Notes under the pieces: model-generated
Told to the model about the DNA's origin: nothing
The model's database searches: none
What the model saw: the letters and a program-made list of their open reading frames with translations, nothing else
Source: CAWHPS01 sp963831235
GTDB taxonomy: Bacteria > Fibrobacterota > OXYB2-FULL-49-7 > JAEUSG01
Length of the DNA stretch: 64,000 bases
Assembly (NCBI GenBank): GCA_963831235.1
Contig: CAWHPS010000019.1
Coordinates: forward strand, 23,340-87,339
Direction of reading: 5' to 3'
Shown here: positions 52,301-61,768 of the stretch, piece by piece
How the letters are laid out: every line of letters starts with the position of its first letter
Position numbering within the stretch: the first letter of the stretch is position 1
Program-made: the position numbers and the translations under genes

Positions 52301-55300
52301 CTTTTGAAGTAAGAAATGCTTATGATATTTCAGGAATGGATGTGGAGACGCTGTTTGTCTTTTCAGCAAAAGCCAATTCAGAAGATGATTCAGTCGCTCT
52401 TTCGACACAGTTCAATACGACGCTTACTCCGACCGCATCCATTCCGCTTGATTCGGCTATAGCCGGAATGCGGATCATAATGACAGGGCTTGACACAGGT
52501 ACAACATATTTTGTGGCTGTCGCACCCCGGGATTCAAACGGCAATTATTCCACTAATGCGCATGTTACCCGCGGCCATACGGCATCACGTCCTTTAAACC
52601 CATTATCAATTACAGGCATTTCGCCATACTGGAACACTGCGCGGATAACCATAAACGGTCTTAATTCACTTTCTACTGATATTGACAGGAAAAAGATAAG
52701 GATTTACCACAGTACGACTGGGTATGTCCTGAATCCGTTTGATACTGCAGAAGCTAATGTTTACGATTTGTCGGGTATCACCGGAAACAGCGCGACAGTT
52801 GATGTTGCGGGTCTTACACAGTTACAACTGTATTATTTCTCAATAAGCGAAGCTACAACCCATGGATATTTCTCGCCTATAATAGATCCTTCCAACGTAT
52901 GTCAGGTGACTACAATTGTTGCGAGTGATACTGTTGCCCCGAATCTTTCAGCCTTAAGGATTCTTGCGGACAGCAGCAGGTCCCTGCGACCTTTGACGGA
53001 TCTTTATTATGAAGTTACCGGGCTAAACAGTATAACAGGTCCTGACCGGTCAAAGTCCGTTCTCAGGGTTTTCTGGTCGTCAGAATCTCCATATGGCGGT
53101 TTTTTAAATCCTATGACTGGTATCGGATACAAGGATACTATTCTTTCAAAAGTACCTGGTGATACTCTATCGTATATTATTTCAGATCTTCTGCCGGGAA
53201 GCTTTTCAAGCGGGAAAGGCCGTTCGTATTACCTTACCATGAGCGTACGCGACAGTGCCAACAATTGGGACCTTGCAAATATAAAATCTGATATTGGATT
53301 TACGAGAATAGACACAGGCCGTCCTGCGAATGATACAGTCTGGGCCATAGACCAATCCAGTTATAACCGTCTTGTTGTTAACTGGCGACCGACCTGGTTC
53401 AACAATCCTTCAGCCACATTCCGTGACACAATTGTCAAAATAGGGGCGTGGGTGAGGATGGATACAATAAGGCAGGACACCATAGACAGGGTTCCTCCTA
53501 CATTTGAGTTTCCAATTGGTTCATCCACACCTCAGTATTCAAATGTGCTAACGCACAATAGCCGTTTCCATGTGGCGTTTTCTCCCATTAATACCATCGG
53601 CAACTGGGGTTTGATTGAGGCAAACAAGAGCTATATTACAATAGATGTTCCGTTTGACAGCAACACAATAAGCCGTCCTCCCAATGTATGTTCGCTTTGG
53701 GTCAAGCGGACAATAGCAGCAGACAGCGTCTGGGTCGGCTTTCGTGTGAGTGAGGTAGAGTACAATGATGGTGTTAACAATATACCCATGAACATAACAA
53801 ATGTGGTTGTATATTCTCTGAAGGGCAGCTTCTGTCCTGACAGTGCGGGCAAAGGCACGCTTGTTCCAGGAGGAATGTTCACCGTTAACATCAACAAAGC
53901 GGTTGACAGCGTCAAAATGTATCTGCCGGATTCCATTATAAATGGTTTTGTGTCATTCTCGGCATTTACGGTAAGCAATCTTTCATCAGATTATTCCAAT
54001 CGTTACAGCGATGCCTTCTCTAAAGCGCAGGTTAGTCTCGAGACATATCCTATACCAATCAATAATCTGGTTATAGACAGCCTTTATGGTATAGGCGGCG
54101 GCAATACAAAACCTCGGATACTTGCCGTATGGCATATTGATCAAAATATTGGACCAATTCCAAACGCGGTAAAGTTTCTCTTCAGGGAATATGCTGATGA
54201 TGTTCCGAGGTGTCCTGATGCTTCGGGTTACAGCGTGTTTACCCCATCGGCTTATTCGGGAACACAACGCGACACAGTACCAGAGGATCTTACGTTCAAT
54301 AAGCGCTGGATAGTTGCGGGGTTTGTTTCAGGTTCAGCCGGGCTGTGGTCTGATTCTTCACAAAAAGCCTGGGACACCCTGACCACTCCTTCCAGTTTTG
54401 ATACGATTCGTCCTGCACATCTGCCTTTTATTGTAACGGCCACTGCCATTGATTGCCGTACGGTACACCTTTTCTGGAGTGTTGACACAATACTTTTGCG
54501 GCAGTCAAGGGAAACCGAACGGGATTCACTCAAGATTGTTCTTGGAGCAAGCAAAACAGGCTCGGATAAATATCTTTTCCCGACAGATGCGAACCCTTAT
54601 AGTACAGGGGGCATTCTGAACTATCTTATGGCTTCGCACGACACTATCCTGACTGGCCTTACGCCGAACACGGACTATAATTTTGCTGTTTCGACCATTG
54701 ATTCGGCTGGTAACGCGGCCATTGCGAACGCGCAATCGGTTGTTTTTGCAAGAACAAGCGTACCTGCTGTAAAGGAATCGACCATAGTGTTCGGTATGGA
54801 CAATAACACGAGCTTCTTTGTTGACTGGTCAAAGGCTGTTTCAAACGACAGTATAAGCTGGCAGCCGGATAAGAACGTCCAGTATGTCACGGTTGTTGTA
54901 AACGACAATGGGTTTTACACAGGAGATATTCCTTTGCAGGACGGTCCTGGCACAGGTTACTTTATGTGTTCCACCCGGCCGGTAAGTGACAAGCGTTTCA
55001 CTTTTGTTCAGGGAATTGATTATTTGAATAAGTTTTTGAACAGAGAAACGTTTTATGTAAGCGTTTTTGTATCAGCGGGTGATCATTCTTATCCTGCACC
55101 TGTTGTCAATCTTGGGTCGCTGTTCTACAAACTCGACAATCCCTGGGTTGAAAATCTAAAGGCGGAACAGATAAGTGATACACTTTTGCTTGTGACCTTC
55201 ATTCCGAGGGACAGTACGGAACGCCGCATCCGGGTAAGTGCGATGTATCATGTAAATGCTGACGGAACTGACAAACCATTGCTCAAAACAGCGGTTGATA

Positions 55301-57573
55301 TTGGAAGATATGGGAGTGTCATGCTTGCTATGGATACGCTTGCAAAGGATGTCCCATGTTCTGCGTATGTAAGACTTAACAGGCTTGATCTGGCCGAATA
55401 TAACAAGCTTAAAAACTTTGATAATGGTGTAATATATATCAGGATATCGCTGTCTGACATGATGCCTTTGAATAATACCAGTCATGAGGATGCATCGTTT
55501 ATTGTCATGGATACGATTGATGCAAAGGCGCCTTCTCATGTTGTTGACAGCATCCGTTATGACCGTCATAACAGGCATATTTACGTTTCGCTGAAAGATG
55601 ATGTTGTGGGAGATCTTTCGCGTGTGATGTGGGGGGTTAAAAATGATTCGCTGGTAAATGATCTTTCCTATGCAACAGGGAACGTACTCACGTTCGACAG
55701 TGTGGGTTTTAATGGTTTGTACATACGTTATATAGACACTCTTGGCAATAGGGTTGATACCCTCTGGCACGACTTTGAAGGCACCAGAGTAGAGATGGAT
55801 TCTATGTATAAGATTGTCAATATATATGATAATGGAGGTCTTAAAATTGATGTGCCGGTTGGTAGTATAAACAATGATCTTAAGGCTTATGCTTATCTTC
55901 ATGTAGGCCTTTTTCCACGTCCTGTAAATGAGGCTGTGCTGAATAGTCAGATGTTTACTAATGTCAAGTCCAGTGAATATTACCTGCTGCTTGAAATGCC
56001 CATTGCATATAACAACGGAGACAGCCTTTGGAGTAAAGTGAGCGGCATAAATGTCGGGATTTCACTTGAGGCCTTTGATCCGGCACTCAGGGTCTATCGT
56101 GTTTACAACGGAGACAAACTGGAGTATTTGGGCGGGATTCCGGACAGTGCTTCAAGCATGATTTGGATGCAGGGCTTCAAGCCATGGTCTTATTGGAATT
56201 CAAAGGAGCATCCTGGCGGTCCTTTGGCGCTTGATACATTTATGTTTGTTGTTGCAAAAGATACGTCGGCACCTGTCATTGATACCGTGAACAGTGGTCT
56301 TGTATGGCAGGGGGACTCTGCTAAGTTTGTTCTTAAGGTGAAGGATAATAATGTTTACCTTGATGTTGGAATCAAGGTTTACACAGATTCGCTTAACGGG
56401 CTGATAACTATATGGGATACAGTCACTACATCGCTTACAAGCGGTACTCGTTCTGGTGTCACAAAAGACCTGGACAAAGATGTAACCTCCGAATTCGATA
56501 TAACCAGTGCACTGTATGCGCATATCTCGAATGTAAAATCACGCGGTCTTTATTGCGCTGTTTATGTAACTGACGGTAATAGACGCTTTTTCCAGGAGAG
56601 CTTTCCTGTGCTTCTCGATTCTATGTCAGGCAGATTCAATTCGGTTACAGAGAGCTGGAAAATAGTTTCCATTACCGGAAATCTTACAGGGTCGAATCAG
56701 GATTTCCTTCCTAATATGGTGAACTTCCAAGGGGTATACGACAAGACCCGTCTTAGAATCTACCGTACACGGAATAATTCGTTTGTTGAATACGGAGCAG
56801 GGGATACAAGTTTTACCTTACGTCCTGGCCGTGGCTTCTTCCTTATTACTCGCTACAATAGCGATGATACGGTTTCATTCAAGACCGGTTCAATAACCAT
56901 GCCTGCGGTCAAAAGCAGTACTGGATACACACTAACGAACGGTGTTTCCGATACCGGATGGCAGATGTTGTCCTTCCCTTTCATGGGAAGGGTAAGTGTT
57001 GAGGATATTATTAATTCGTCAATTCTCACAAAAGACACCAGCAGCAGGTTTATGCTTACCCAGCGTTTGTGGAAGTACAGTTCTGACAAGCGCGGGTGGT
57101 CAAGATTAGGCAGAACCGATAACCTGGGCTCGTCCCAGGGGTTTGGCGATGGTTTTCTTGCATATTTGTATCCAGGAGAAAAGCTCATTGTGCCACTCCT
57201 TGGCGATGCTGCATATATTCCGCAAAAGCCGCTTGTTAAAGAGGCTCTTCCTGGTAAAGGAGACTGGGAACTGTCCGTATCTCTGTCAGGAGATGATGGT
57301 AATGGAAAGTATAAGGAAATAGACGGGTTCAACAGGTTCGGCGTATCAACATCGAGTTTCGGAGGAATGGCTGATTTATTAATGCCCGGGTCTGAATTTG
57401 ATCTTGGCTTTAGTGAAAAGGGAGGGCTCCTTAACATATCAAAGAAGCATAACGACAACAAAGGCAAGATATGGACAATGGTTGTAAAAAGCGGGAGTGC
57501 CTTGAATAAAGACCTGAGGTTGAACTTTGCTGACTTAAGCTTACTGCCGACAAATCAGACTGATATACCTTGA
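49336..57573 (+). CDS. Giant LamG/FnIII-like surface protein, central part (frameshifted)
   Basis: The frame that carries the body of the protein is open for 2745 codons; its real sequence begins after about 49432 (DGQRINLRSTDMARRTWTGS), so the first codons are an artefact of frame. The bulk is a tandem series of FnIII-like modules of about 150-200 residues, recognised by recurring YY(I/V)G(V/I)(S/A)xxDSxGNWS-type ends, such as TRYYIGVSMRDSLGNWADSV, TRYYVGIAVQDSAGNWSTNI, TTYFVAVAPRDSNGNYSTNA and TDYNFAVSTIDSAGNAAIAN. The final 350 residues are different: ESWKIVSITGNLTGSNQDFL and GWQMLSFPFMGRVSVEDIIN resemble the domain that often precedes sorting domains. The stop at 57573 is a further one-base shift before the C-terminal sorting domain. 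Confidence 0.85.
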   Translation: MAKYGQSGMTAWGGMWATRVRLPLTAAGEGATDGQRINLRSTDMARRTWTGSGTITIYDVNCYGMQSTPAINAFHSIDEGNNSANWSVQSGCNPANYLVFHSTGVDTIGMSYILDSCIRLNTEPNHIDSVFIYTHTDSAVLASDFRTRTPVDTLTYNVAKGCGSYSFGGLLPGTLYYAGVATHDSAGGWSQQINIQRQWTRPKNTLHLSVAETPANGDSGIVYTLSNIAALGANVDTVKVFYSSTGYRTTPEGSPDTAFPRSLFIGDNFSFTMGGYGRFSSSTKYYFTVNCGIKANTDITTRWSLIDTLVNGAALTLGNYASPPLPGLVLTGVDTVKMRFNVTSPFSAGGAFTDSVYIFLGNDSANLANNFRNLTPWSRRDTANCSNIEITGLTNGATYWLGVASKSPGKVWSTRVNILKVITQVGNPVIVRFRRLDNSRVEVKYGGIQQLPSSATTLKMWQRNGWYQTDASIAADTSYTLSLASDTLIDTINYVSGISALFYYSVSPGFTGNWAAISSLNEARIFVDNVKPVNLLSLGVTDSTVNNIVFNIGNGGTISGDVQTLFVYRDTSLTNLKTNFKNSLYAIDSFPKTSLLNHIATGLTEVTRYYIGVSMRDSLGNWADSVVTVSRYTLLKNPLGLYIRESDTSRILKVSFSNLDSLNSRVDTVRLFYNTVKLFDEKSYGSDLKGSYGKITLLANDTVLISNMAGLSKYYFAASDKCFNGITHFGRIGISNIDSITTRDYSEPLNISLAIIDSTFDSLKFTLNNPSSLETDVKYVFIYYSTSDSLLKASYKILTPWRTLTRDGVQTAGTIVVSGLTEATRYYVGIAVQDSAGNWSTNISLDSTRTRIRNPIGLTTVWNPIRNREVRVTLSNLLSLGPKITRLRLFYTLLPQPITDPYKVLVFPAEAESVIVTTGFIGNLVVITLPDSVDLNYHFSVTPGFTEYGKSWYGAINTGNTASIYVDAYEPPNNSIRLLQRDSSLTSMAFEVRNAYDISGMDVETLFVFSAKANSEDDSVALSTQFNTTLTPTASIPLDSAIAGMRIIMTGLDTGTTYFVAVAPRDSNGNYSTNAHVTRGHTASRPLNPLSITGISPYWNTARITINGLNSLSTDIDRKKIRIYHSTTGYVLNPFDTAEANVYDLSGITGNSATVDVAGLTQLQLYYFSISEATTHGYFSPIIDPSNVCQVTTIVASDTVAPNLSALRILADSSRSLRPLTDLYYEVTGLNSITGPDRSKSVLRVFWSSESPYGGFLNPMTGIGYKDTILSKVPGDTLSYIISDLLPGSFSSGKGRSYYLTMSVRDSANNWDLANIKSDIGFTRIDTGRPANDTVWAIDQSSYNRLVVNWRPTWFNNPSATFRDTIVKIGAWVRMDTIRQDTIDRVPPTFEFPIGSSTPQYSNVLTHNSRFHVAFSPINTIGNWGLIEANKSYITIDVPFDSNTISRPPNVCSLWVKRTIAADSVWVGFRVSEVEYNDGVNNIPMNITNVVVYSLKGSFCPDSAGKGTLVPGGMFTVNINKAVDSVKMYLPDSIINGFVSFSAFTVSNLSSDYSNRYSDAFSKAQVSLETYPIPINNLVIDSLYGIGGGNTKPRILAVWHIDQNIGPIPNAVKFLFREYADDVPRCPDASGYSVFTPSAYSGTQRDTVPEDLTFNKRWIVAGFVSGSAGLWSDSSQKAWDTLTTPSSFDTIRPAHLPFIVTATAIDCRTVHLFWSVDTILLRQSRETERDSLKIVLGASKTGSDKYLFPTDANPYSTGGILNYLMASHDTILTGLTPNTDYNFAVSTIDSAGNAAIANAQSVVFARTSVPAVKESTIVFGMDNNTSFFVDWSKAVSNDSISWQPDKNVQYVTVVVNDNGFYTGDIPLQDGPGTGYFMCSTRPVSDKRFTFVQGIDYLNKFLNRETFYVSVFVSAGDHSYPAPVVNLGSLFYKLDNPWVENLKAEQISDTLLLVTFIPRDSTERRIRVSAMYHVNADGTDKPLLKTAVDIGRYGSVMLAMDTLAKDVPCSAYVRLNRLDLAEYNKLKNFDNGVIYIRISLSDMMPLNNTSHEDASFIVMDTIDAKAPSHVVDSIRYDRHNRHIYVSLKDDVVGDLSRVMWGVKNDSLVNDLSYATGNVLTFDSVGFNGLYIRYIDTLGNRVDTLWHDFEGTRVEMDSMYKIVNIYDNGGLKIDVPVGSINNDLKAYAYLHVGLFPRPVNEAVLNSQMFTNVKSSEYYLLLEMPIAYNNGDSLWSKVSGINVGISLEAFDPALRVYRVYNGDKLEYLGGIPDSASSMIWMQGFKPWSYWNSKEHPGGPLALDTFMFVVAKDTSAPVIDTVNSGLVWQGDSAKFVLKVKDNNVYLDVGIKVYTDSLNGLITIWDTVTTSLTSGTRSGVTKDLDKDVTSEFDITSALYAHISNVKSRGLYCAVYVTDGNRRFFQESFPVLLDSMSGRFNSVTESWKIVSITGNLTGSNQDFLPNMVNFQGVYDKTRLRIYRTRNNSFVEYGAGDTSFTLRPGRGFFLITRYNSDDTVSFKTGSITMPAVKSSTGYTLTNGVSDTGWQMLSFPFMGRVSVEDIINSSILTKDTSSRFMLTQRLWKYSSDKRGWSRLGRTDNLGSSQGFGDGFLAYLYPGEKLIVPLLGDAAYIPQKPLVKEALPGKGDWELSVSLSGDDGNGKYKEIDGFNRFGVSTSSFGGMADLLMPGSEFDLGFSEKGGLLNISKKHNDNKGKIWTMVVKSGSALNKDLRLNFADLSLLPTNQTDIP

Positions 57574-58039
57574 CAATGAAAACAGCAGGTTCTCTGTTGA
57601 CCTGCGAGCAAGCAAAGGTATTTATTCCTTTGCATGTGAGGCAGGGGCTAGGGTTTCCTTAAAGGTGGTTGTCGGTGACAGCAATTTTGTTTTGGATAAT
57701 GTTGACCCAATGGCACCTGTCCAGTTTGCACTTGAGTCTAATTATCCTAATCCATTCAACCCTGTTACTAATATAAAGTTCAATGTTCCGGATTTTACCG
57801 GTGGTAAACTTATAAGCAAAACAAGCCTTACTCTTGACATCTACAATATACGGGGCCAGGCAGTTGCAAGGCTTGTGTCTGGCATGGCAATGCCCGGGTA
57901 TCACAATGTGCAGTGGATGGGAAAGGATGCTTATGGAAAGTCAGTTGCATCCGGAATTTATTTCTACAAAATAACAGTAATGGATTACAAGGGCAGAACA
58001 AAGTTTGTGAATACCAGGAAGATGGTAATGATAAAGTGA
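57566..58039 (+). CDS. Giant surface protein, C-terminal type IX-style sorting domain (frameshifted)
   Basis: Reading on from 57566 one frame later gives YLDNENSRFSVDLRASKGIY, then SFACEAGARVSLKVVVGDSN and a complete FlgD-Ig/type IX sorting domain: ALESNYPNPFNPVTNIKFNV, TLDIYNIRGQAVARLVSGMA, PGYHNVQWMGKDAYGKSVAS, GIYFYKITVMDYKGRTKFVN, TRKMVMIK. The ATG-like codon at 57665 is internal. Without this part the protein could not be exported through a type IX system, so the one-base shift matters. The three pieces together would give about 3400 residues. Confidence 0.85.
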   Translation, partial: YLDNENSRFSVDLRASKGIYSFACEAGARVSLKVVVGDSNFVLDNVDPMAPVQFALESNYPNPFNPVTNIKFNVPDFTGGKLISKTSLTLDIYNIRGQAVARLVSGMAMPGYHNVQWMGKDAYGKSVASGIYFYKITVMDYKGRTKFVNTRKMVMIK

Positions 58040-58071
58040 GGTTAACTGTTCAAACTTTTTGTATTTGATAC

Positions 58072-58128
58072 GAATTACCGGTCCCTGAGTGTCCGCTGAA
58101 GGCGGATGTATCGAAGGGCCGGTAATTC
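58072..58128. repeat. Palindromic dispersed element, copy 2
   Basis: The core 58078-58122 equals 913-957 with one mismatch (CCGCTGAA for CCGCCGAA). The flanks GAATTA and TAATTC are perfectly complementary to each other but unlike those of copy 1. It lies between the convergent giant LamG gene and the usher gene and could fold into a terminator-like stem. Confidence 0.85.
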
Positions 58129-58181
58129 ATTCATGCAACAAAGCCTGATATATTACAATGTTGACATACTGCTTGTTATAG

Positions 58182-61100
58182 CTACTTGCCGAATGTCTTT
58201 TTCCCTATATCGAACATTCCCTTTGTTCCTGCCGGGATCTCAAAATTAACGTTTAATCCTGCTTCTGTATTTGCAGTTATTTTATACTTTCCAGGATTTA
58301 TACATATGATTTGGAAACCGCCATCTTTGTTGGTGAAGGAATTTATGGGCAATGCTTGGGGATCATCAATTGAAATAATGGAAATAGGGGTAAAGGCAAG
58401 GGTTGTGCCTTTTGAATTCATCAACAATCCCAAAACATAAATTGCCTGACCTTCAATGGTCTGAGGAGCAGCTTGTTCAGGTTTAGCCTTTGTGGAGTCA
58501 GCAAGCAATGGAGTTTCGGGTTTTACGTTGGATTTCCCCTTAAGTATGAGTGTCCCCACATGAACAAACCCCTTCTTTTCTTTGGGTATAATAAACCGTG
58601 TAACACCATATTTGGCTGAATCAGCTGGCACCACTTTATAGATTCCGGGTTTTATACAGACAAATTGAAATTCACCGCGCTGATTGGTGAATGTTCCTAT
58701 GGGAGGCTCATTTGGATCGTCAACAAGTGACACCACAAGTTCCTGATATGCAACCGGTGTTTTGTCGACTATATATAAAAGATCGCCCACAACGAATATG
58801 CCTTTTCCCGGCGGAGGAACCGCTGCGGGTTTCATGGCTGCCGCAACTTCTCTTTCTTTTGCGCCAAGGGTCGTGCCCAGCGTCAAATCGCCCATGCGGA
58901 AGAACCCTTTGTTTTCGCCTGGGATATCAAAGGTGGCGGGTTCTTTGCCCATGGATTTTGGCGGCACAACCTGGTAGGTTCCGGAGCCTATGCCCAGGAA
59001 CTGGAAACGCCCTATACCATTGGTAAAGGTTTTGACGGGCTCGGCTTTTTTATTGTCAACGGAAACAATAGTGATCGCCTGGTACGATATGGGAGTGCCA
59101 TCCGTATCCAACAGCCTTCCAAAAACCAGTACGGTTTTCTCGGCTCCGATGGAGAGTAAAAAACCGTTTTTATAACCAGGAAAAAGAGTAAAATTCATTT
59201 TTTCATCAACAGAACCCACAGGAGGATTAAGTGGGGCAAGGTTAAGATGCTTTAGCTGATACGATGAATGGAACGGCAGCACAGCCGGTCCAAATCTGTT
59301 GGTAATGGCTTCATATCCCTGATCAGTCGGATTCACAATTATTTTGCTTTTAGAGAGATTCTTGATACCCTTTGCCACCGCAAACCCGCCGTAAATGGGC
59401 CTGGAAAAACAGACTGTTTTATCCACATACACAAGTGAGGTCTTTAAACCCAGGTGCGTCTGATGCTGCAGATACGTGCCCCTTGCGTATGAGGGATCAT
59501 CCATGCTTTGCGTCAACTCAATGCTCCCCTGGTTTCCAGTATATCCTGCAAGCCCTCGATAATCATTGTTGTCCGGCCCAAGTTGTGCGCCAACGGATGC
59601 GGAAAACTTTTCAGGAACCATATCGGTATTATCATAGCTCCAAAGAAAACTAGTGTTAAAGTCCCATTGAGGCTCTGTGGCATATGATTGGCCTTCTAAT
59701 ACCTCCAGGTTTTTTGGTTTATGTCTTCTGACAAGTTCACTTACGCTGAAATCGTTCGGGCCGGCCCGGAAAGACCACTGTGCAGTAAAGAAAATTGAAT
59801 AATCCACATTATTCATTTCTGAAGAAGATTGGATTGTCGCAGTTGTTCGTAAAGAATTTTTCCATGATTTCTGGAATGATAAGGAATAACTGGTCATATT
59901 ACCGGTAGTATCTTGGCCCACGTAGTATTTCCCGCCAATCCCTATGCTGAATTGACCTGCGAGAGGTATTATGACATCAGTGGAAAGCTTTAATGCGTAC
60001 GGATTATAGGAAGCGCTGTCCTCAATGCTATTCATAAATTTTGATCCAAGGTACTCGGCCTGCGTATTGCAAATAATCGGAGTGGGAATGTTCTCCGCTT
60101 TGACTTGAATTTTCTTTGATTTGTTCTGGAAAACCGAAGAACGAAATGTAAATCCAATCCGCGCGGCAAAATCAGGGCCGATATTACTGATATAACTTCC
60201 GGTGGTGTTCAATGCAACAGGGCCAAGGGGTGTTGCGCGCAGCAATTCGCATCCGAGTATACCCTGCGTTGAAAAAGCCTGGGTATAGGCGGCAAGTGTC
60301 AGGGTTTTGGACACACCCCCCTGGTAGACCAAAGAAGCAAATGGTTTATCCACATTATAGATATAGCCGCGATCCGTATTACTGCTGGGGAATCCGACAT
60401 TGCAGGAATATCGGAAAAGGCCTTTTGCCAAAAGAGATGTCTCATAAAGCGAGGAAAATTCAAAAGCCTCCTTTCGGCCGGCAAAATCCTTGGTAAGGAT
60501 TTTAACCTTATTGTTACCAGATATAAAGGGATATCCGCGAATATCATGTGTTCCGGCATCCAGATACATCCTGCTTACCATGGCATCATTTACCCAAACC
60601 TCCACTTCAGCGGGATCAGTAAGATAAAATTCATATTCATTCATCTGATATGTAAGGATATGCGGCTGAAGCGAGAAATCCTTTGAAATCCCCGCGCCGC
60701 CGATATTTACAAAAGACTGATATCCTATTGTTGAATAAGTGATATCGCCTGCGGAAAATCTTAAGGCCTTTTGCGGTTGATCGTACACTATGCGCACATT
60801 ACTGCGCCTAAAGGCAGGCTCGCCGTTTTCCCGAAAACCAGCCGAGCCTTCCAATACAACATCTTTAATATTCAACGCGCCATCGAAATTACTATAGATT
60901 GGCTGGCGGACTTTTTTATTCATACTCGCAATAAACATAGAATCACTTCTTGATAAATTATTCGATACTTTCTGGCGATACTGTAATTGCTGGTTGGCGG
61001 CAATATTAAGATATGCGGACACTGCATTAGGCTTGGTGGATTCCACGGAATATGGATTTTCCGTTACTCCGCCCGTTAAATTATGAACCTGTTTAAGCAG

Positions 61101-61745
61101 AAGAATTGTCGGGACTGTAATAACCACCCTGTACAACCTCGAGTCAAAAACCGTCTTGAGATTGAGTCCTTCAAGTACGCGCTGTGTTATTCTGCCGTTT
61201 GTGTCAATCTTAGTTTTGATTAATTTAACCAATTCAGTAGTGGTGATTTCCGACAAAATTTTAATGACCGGAGCAGAGGGAAAAGAGAAATCAAGCCGAT
61301 CTTCCGTAAAAACCACATCTACCATTCCAGTGACCGCCTCATTGATCACAAGTGTGGCTTCAAGCTCTCTAATCTGCTTTGGCGGAGTAATATTAAAGAC
61401 CTCGCGATAAAGGTCTTCGCGTGATTTACCGGAAAGTATTTCTTCCTGTAATTGTTTATCTCCTTCCATATTGCTGGAAGTCGCAAGCGGAACACCGGAT
61501 GTTTTATTGCTCTGGCCTGTTTGTATGGTATCAGGTCTTGCTTTTTCCAAAGCAGCAGGAATTGCATTATTTTGAAGTGCTGTAGAGGTGTCAGGTTTTG
61601 TCTTGGCGGTAACAGCAGAAGTGTTTTTAGGCTTTGCCTTTGCTTTTGCACCGTAAACCGGAAGCCATCCAAGGACTATGATCAACATTATAACACCAAA
61701 AACGCATCTCTGCACAGGTTTGGATGGATGCATGAATGATGTCAC
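58182..61745 (-). CDS. Chaperone-usher outer-membrane usher with three C-terminal regulatory-like domains
   Basis: An 1187-residue usher, longer than the usual 800-900. The N-terminus has a signal segment (CVFGVIMLIIVLGWLPVYGA) and a charged linker. Residues about 105-265 are a periplasmic region before the barrel. Usher-like words follow: VRIVYDQPQKALRFSAGDI, the plug-region-like AEVEVWVNDAMVSRMYLDAG, NNKVKILTKDFAGRKEAFEF, LLAKGLFRYSCNVGFPSSN and many alternating strands of a barrel. It most resembles the alternate (CS1/CfaC, TcfC-like) usher group. The C-terminus has three copies of a 90-residue carboxypeptidase-regulatory-like domain at about 865-955, 980-1070 and 1100-1187, each with FTNxxGxFQ(F/I)xxIxxGxY. 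Chaperone and pilin genes lie upstream on the same strand. Family assignment is good, subgroup tentative. Confidence 0.75.
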   Translation of the reverse strand: MTSFMHPSKPVQRCVFGVIMLIIVLGWLPVYGAKAKAKPKNTSAVTAKTKPDTSTALQNNAIPAALEKARPDTIQTGQSNKTSGVPLATSSNMEGDKQLQEEILSGKSREDLYREVFNITPPKQIRELEATLVINEAVTGMVDVVFTEDRLDFSFPSAPVIKILSEITTTELVKLIKTKIDTNGRITQRVLEGLNLKTVFDSRLYRVVITVPTILLLKQVHNLTGGVTENPYSVESTKPNAVSAYLNIAANQQLQYRQKVSNNLSRSDSMFIASMNKKVRQPIYSNFDGALNIKDVVLEGSAGFRENGEPAFRRSNVRIVYDQPQKALRFSAGDITYSTIGYQSFVNIGGAGISKDFSLQPHILTYQMNEYEFYLTDPAEVEVWVNDAMVSRMYLDAGTHDIRGYPFISGNNKVKILTKDFAGRKEAFEFSSLYETSLLAKGLFRYSCNVGFPSSNTDRGYIYNVDKPFASLVYQGGVSKTLTLAAYTQAFSTQGILGCELLRATPLGPVALNTTGSYISNIGPDFAARIGFTFRSSVFQNKSKKIQVKAENIPTPIICNTQAEYLGSKFMNSIEDSASYNPYALKLSTDVIIPLAGQFSIGIGGKYYVGQDTTGNMTSYSLSFQKSWKNSLRTTATIQSSSEMNNVDYSIFFTAQWSFRAGPNDFSVSELVRRHKPKNLEVLEGQSYATEPQWDFNTSFLWSYDNTDMVPEKFSASVGAQLGPDNNDYRGLAGYTGNQGSIELTQSMDDPSYARGTYLQHQTHLGLKTSLVYVDKTVCFSRPIYGGFAVAKGIKNLSKSKIIVNPTDQGYEAITNRFGPAVLPFHSSYQLKHLNLAPLNPPVGSVDEKMNFTLFPGYKNGFLLSIGAEKTVLVFGRLLDTDGTPISYQAITIVSVDNKKAEPVKTFTNGIGRFQFLGIGSGTYQVVPPKSMGKEPATFDIPGENKGFFRMGDLTLGTTLGAKEREVAAAMKPAAVPPPGKGIFVVGDLLYIVDKTPVAYQELVVSLVDDPNEPPIGTFTNQRGEFQFVCIKPGIYKVVPADSAKYGVTRFIIPKEKKGFVHVGTLILKGKSNVKPETPLLADSTKAKPEQAAPQTIEGQAIYVLGLLMNSKGTTLAFTPISIISIDDPQALPINSFTNKDGGFQIICINPGKYKITANTEAGLNVNFEIPAGTKGMFDIGKKTFGK

Positions 61746-61768
61746 GGATTTAGCCTTTACCTGCCTTG

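Noticed and set aside
55156..57467. Open frames of 248 and 204 codons antisense to the giant LamG gene
   Set aside because: They are shadows of the FnIII-like coding frame, without ribosome sites or recognisable domains.
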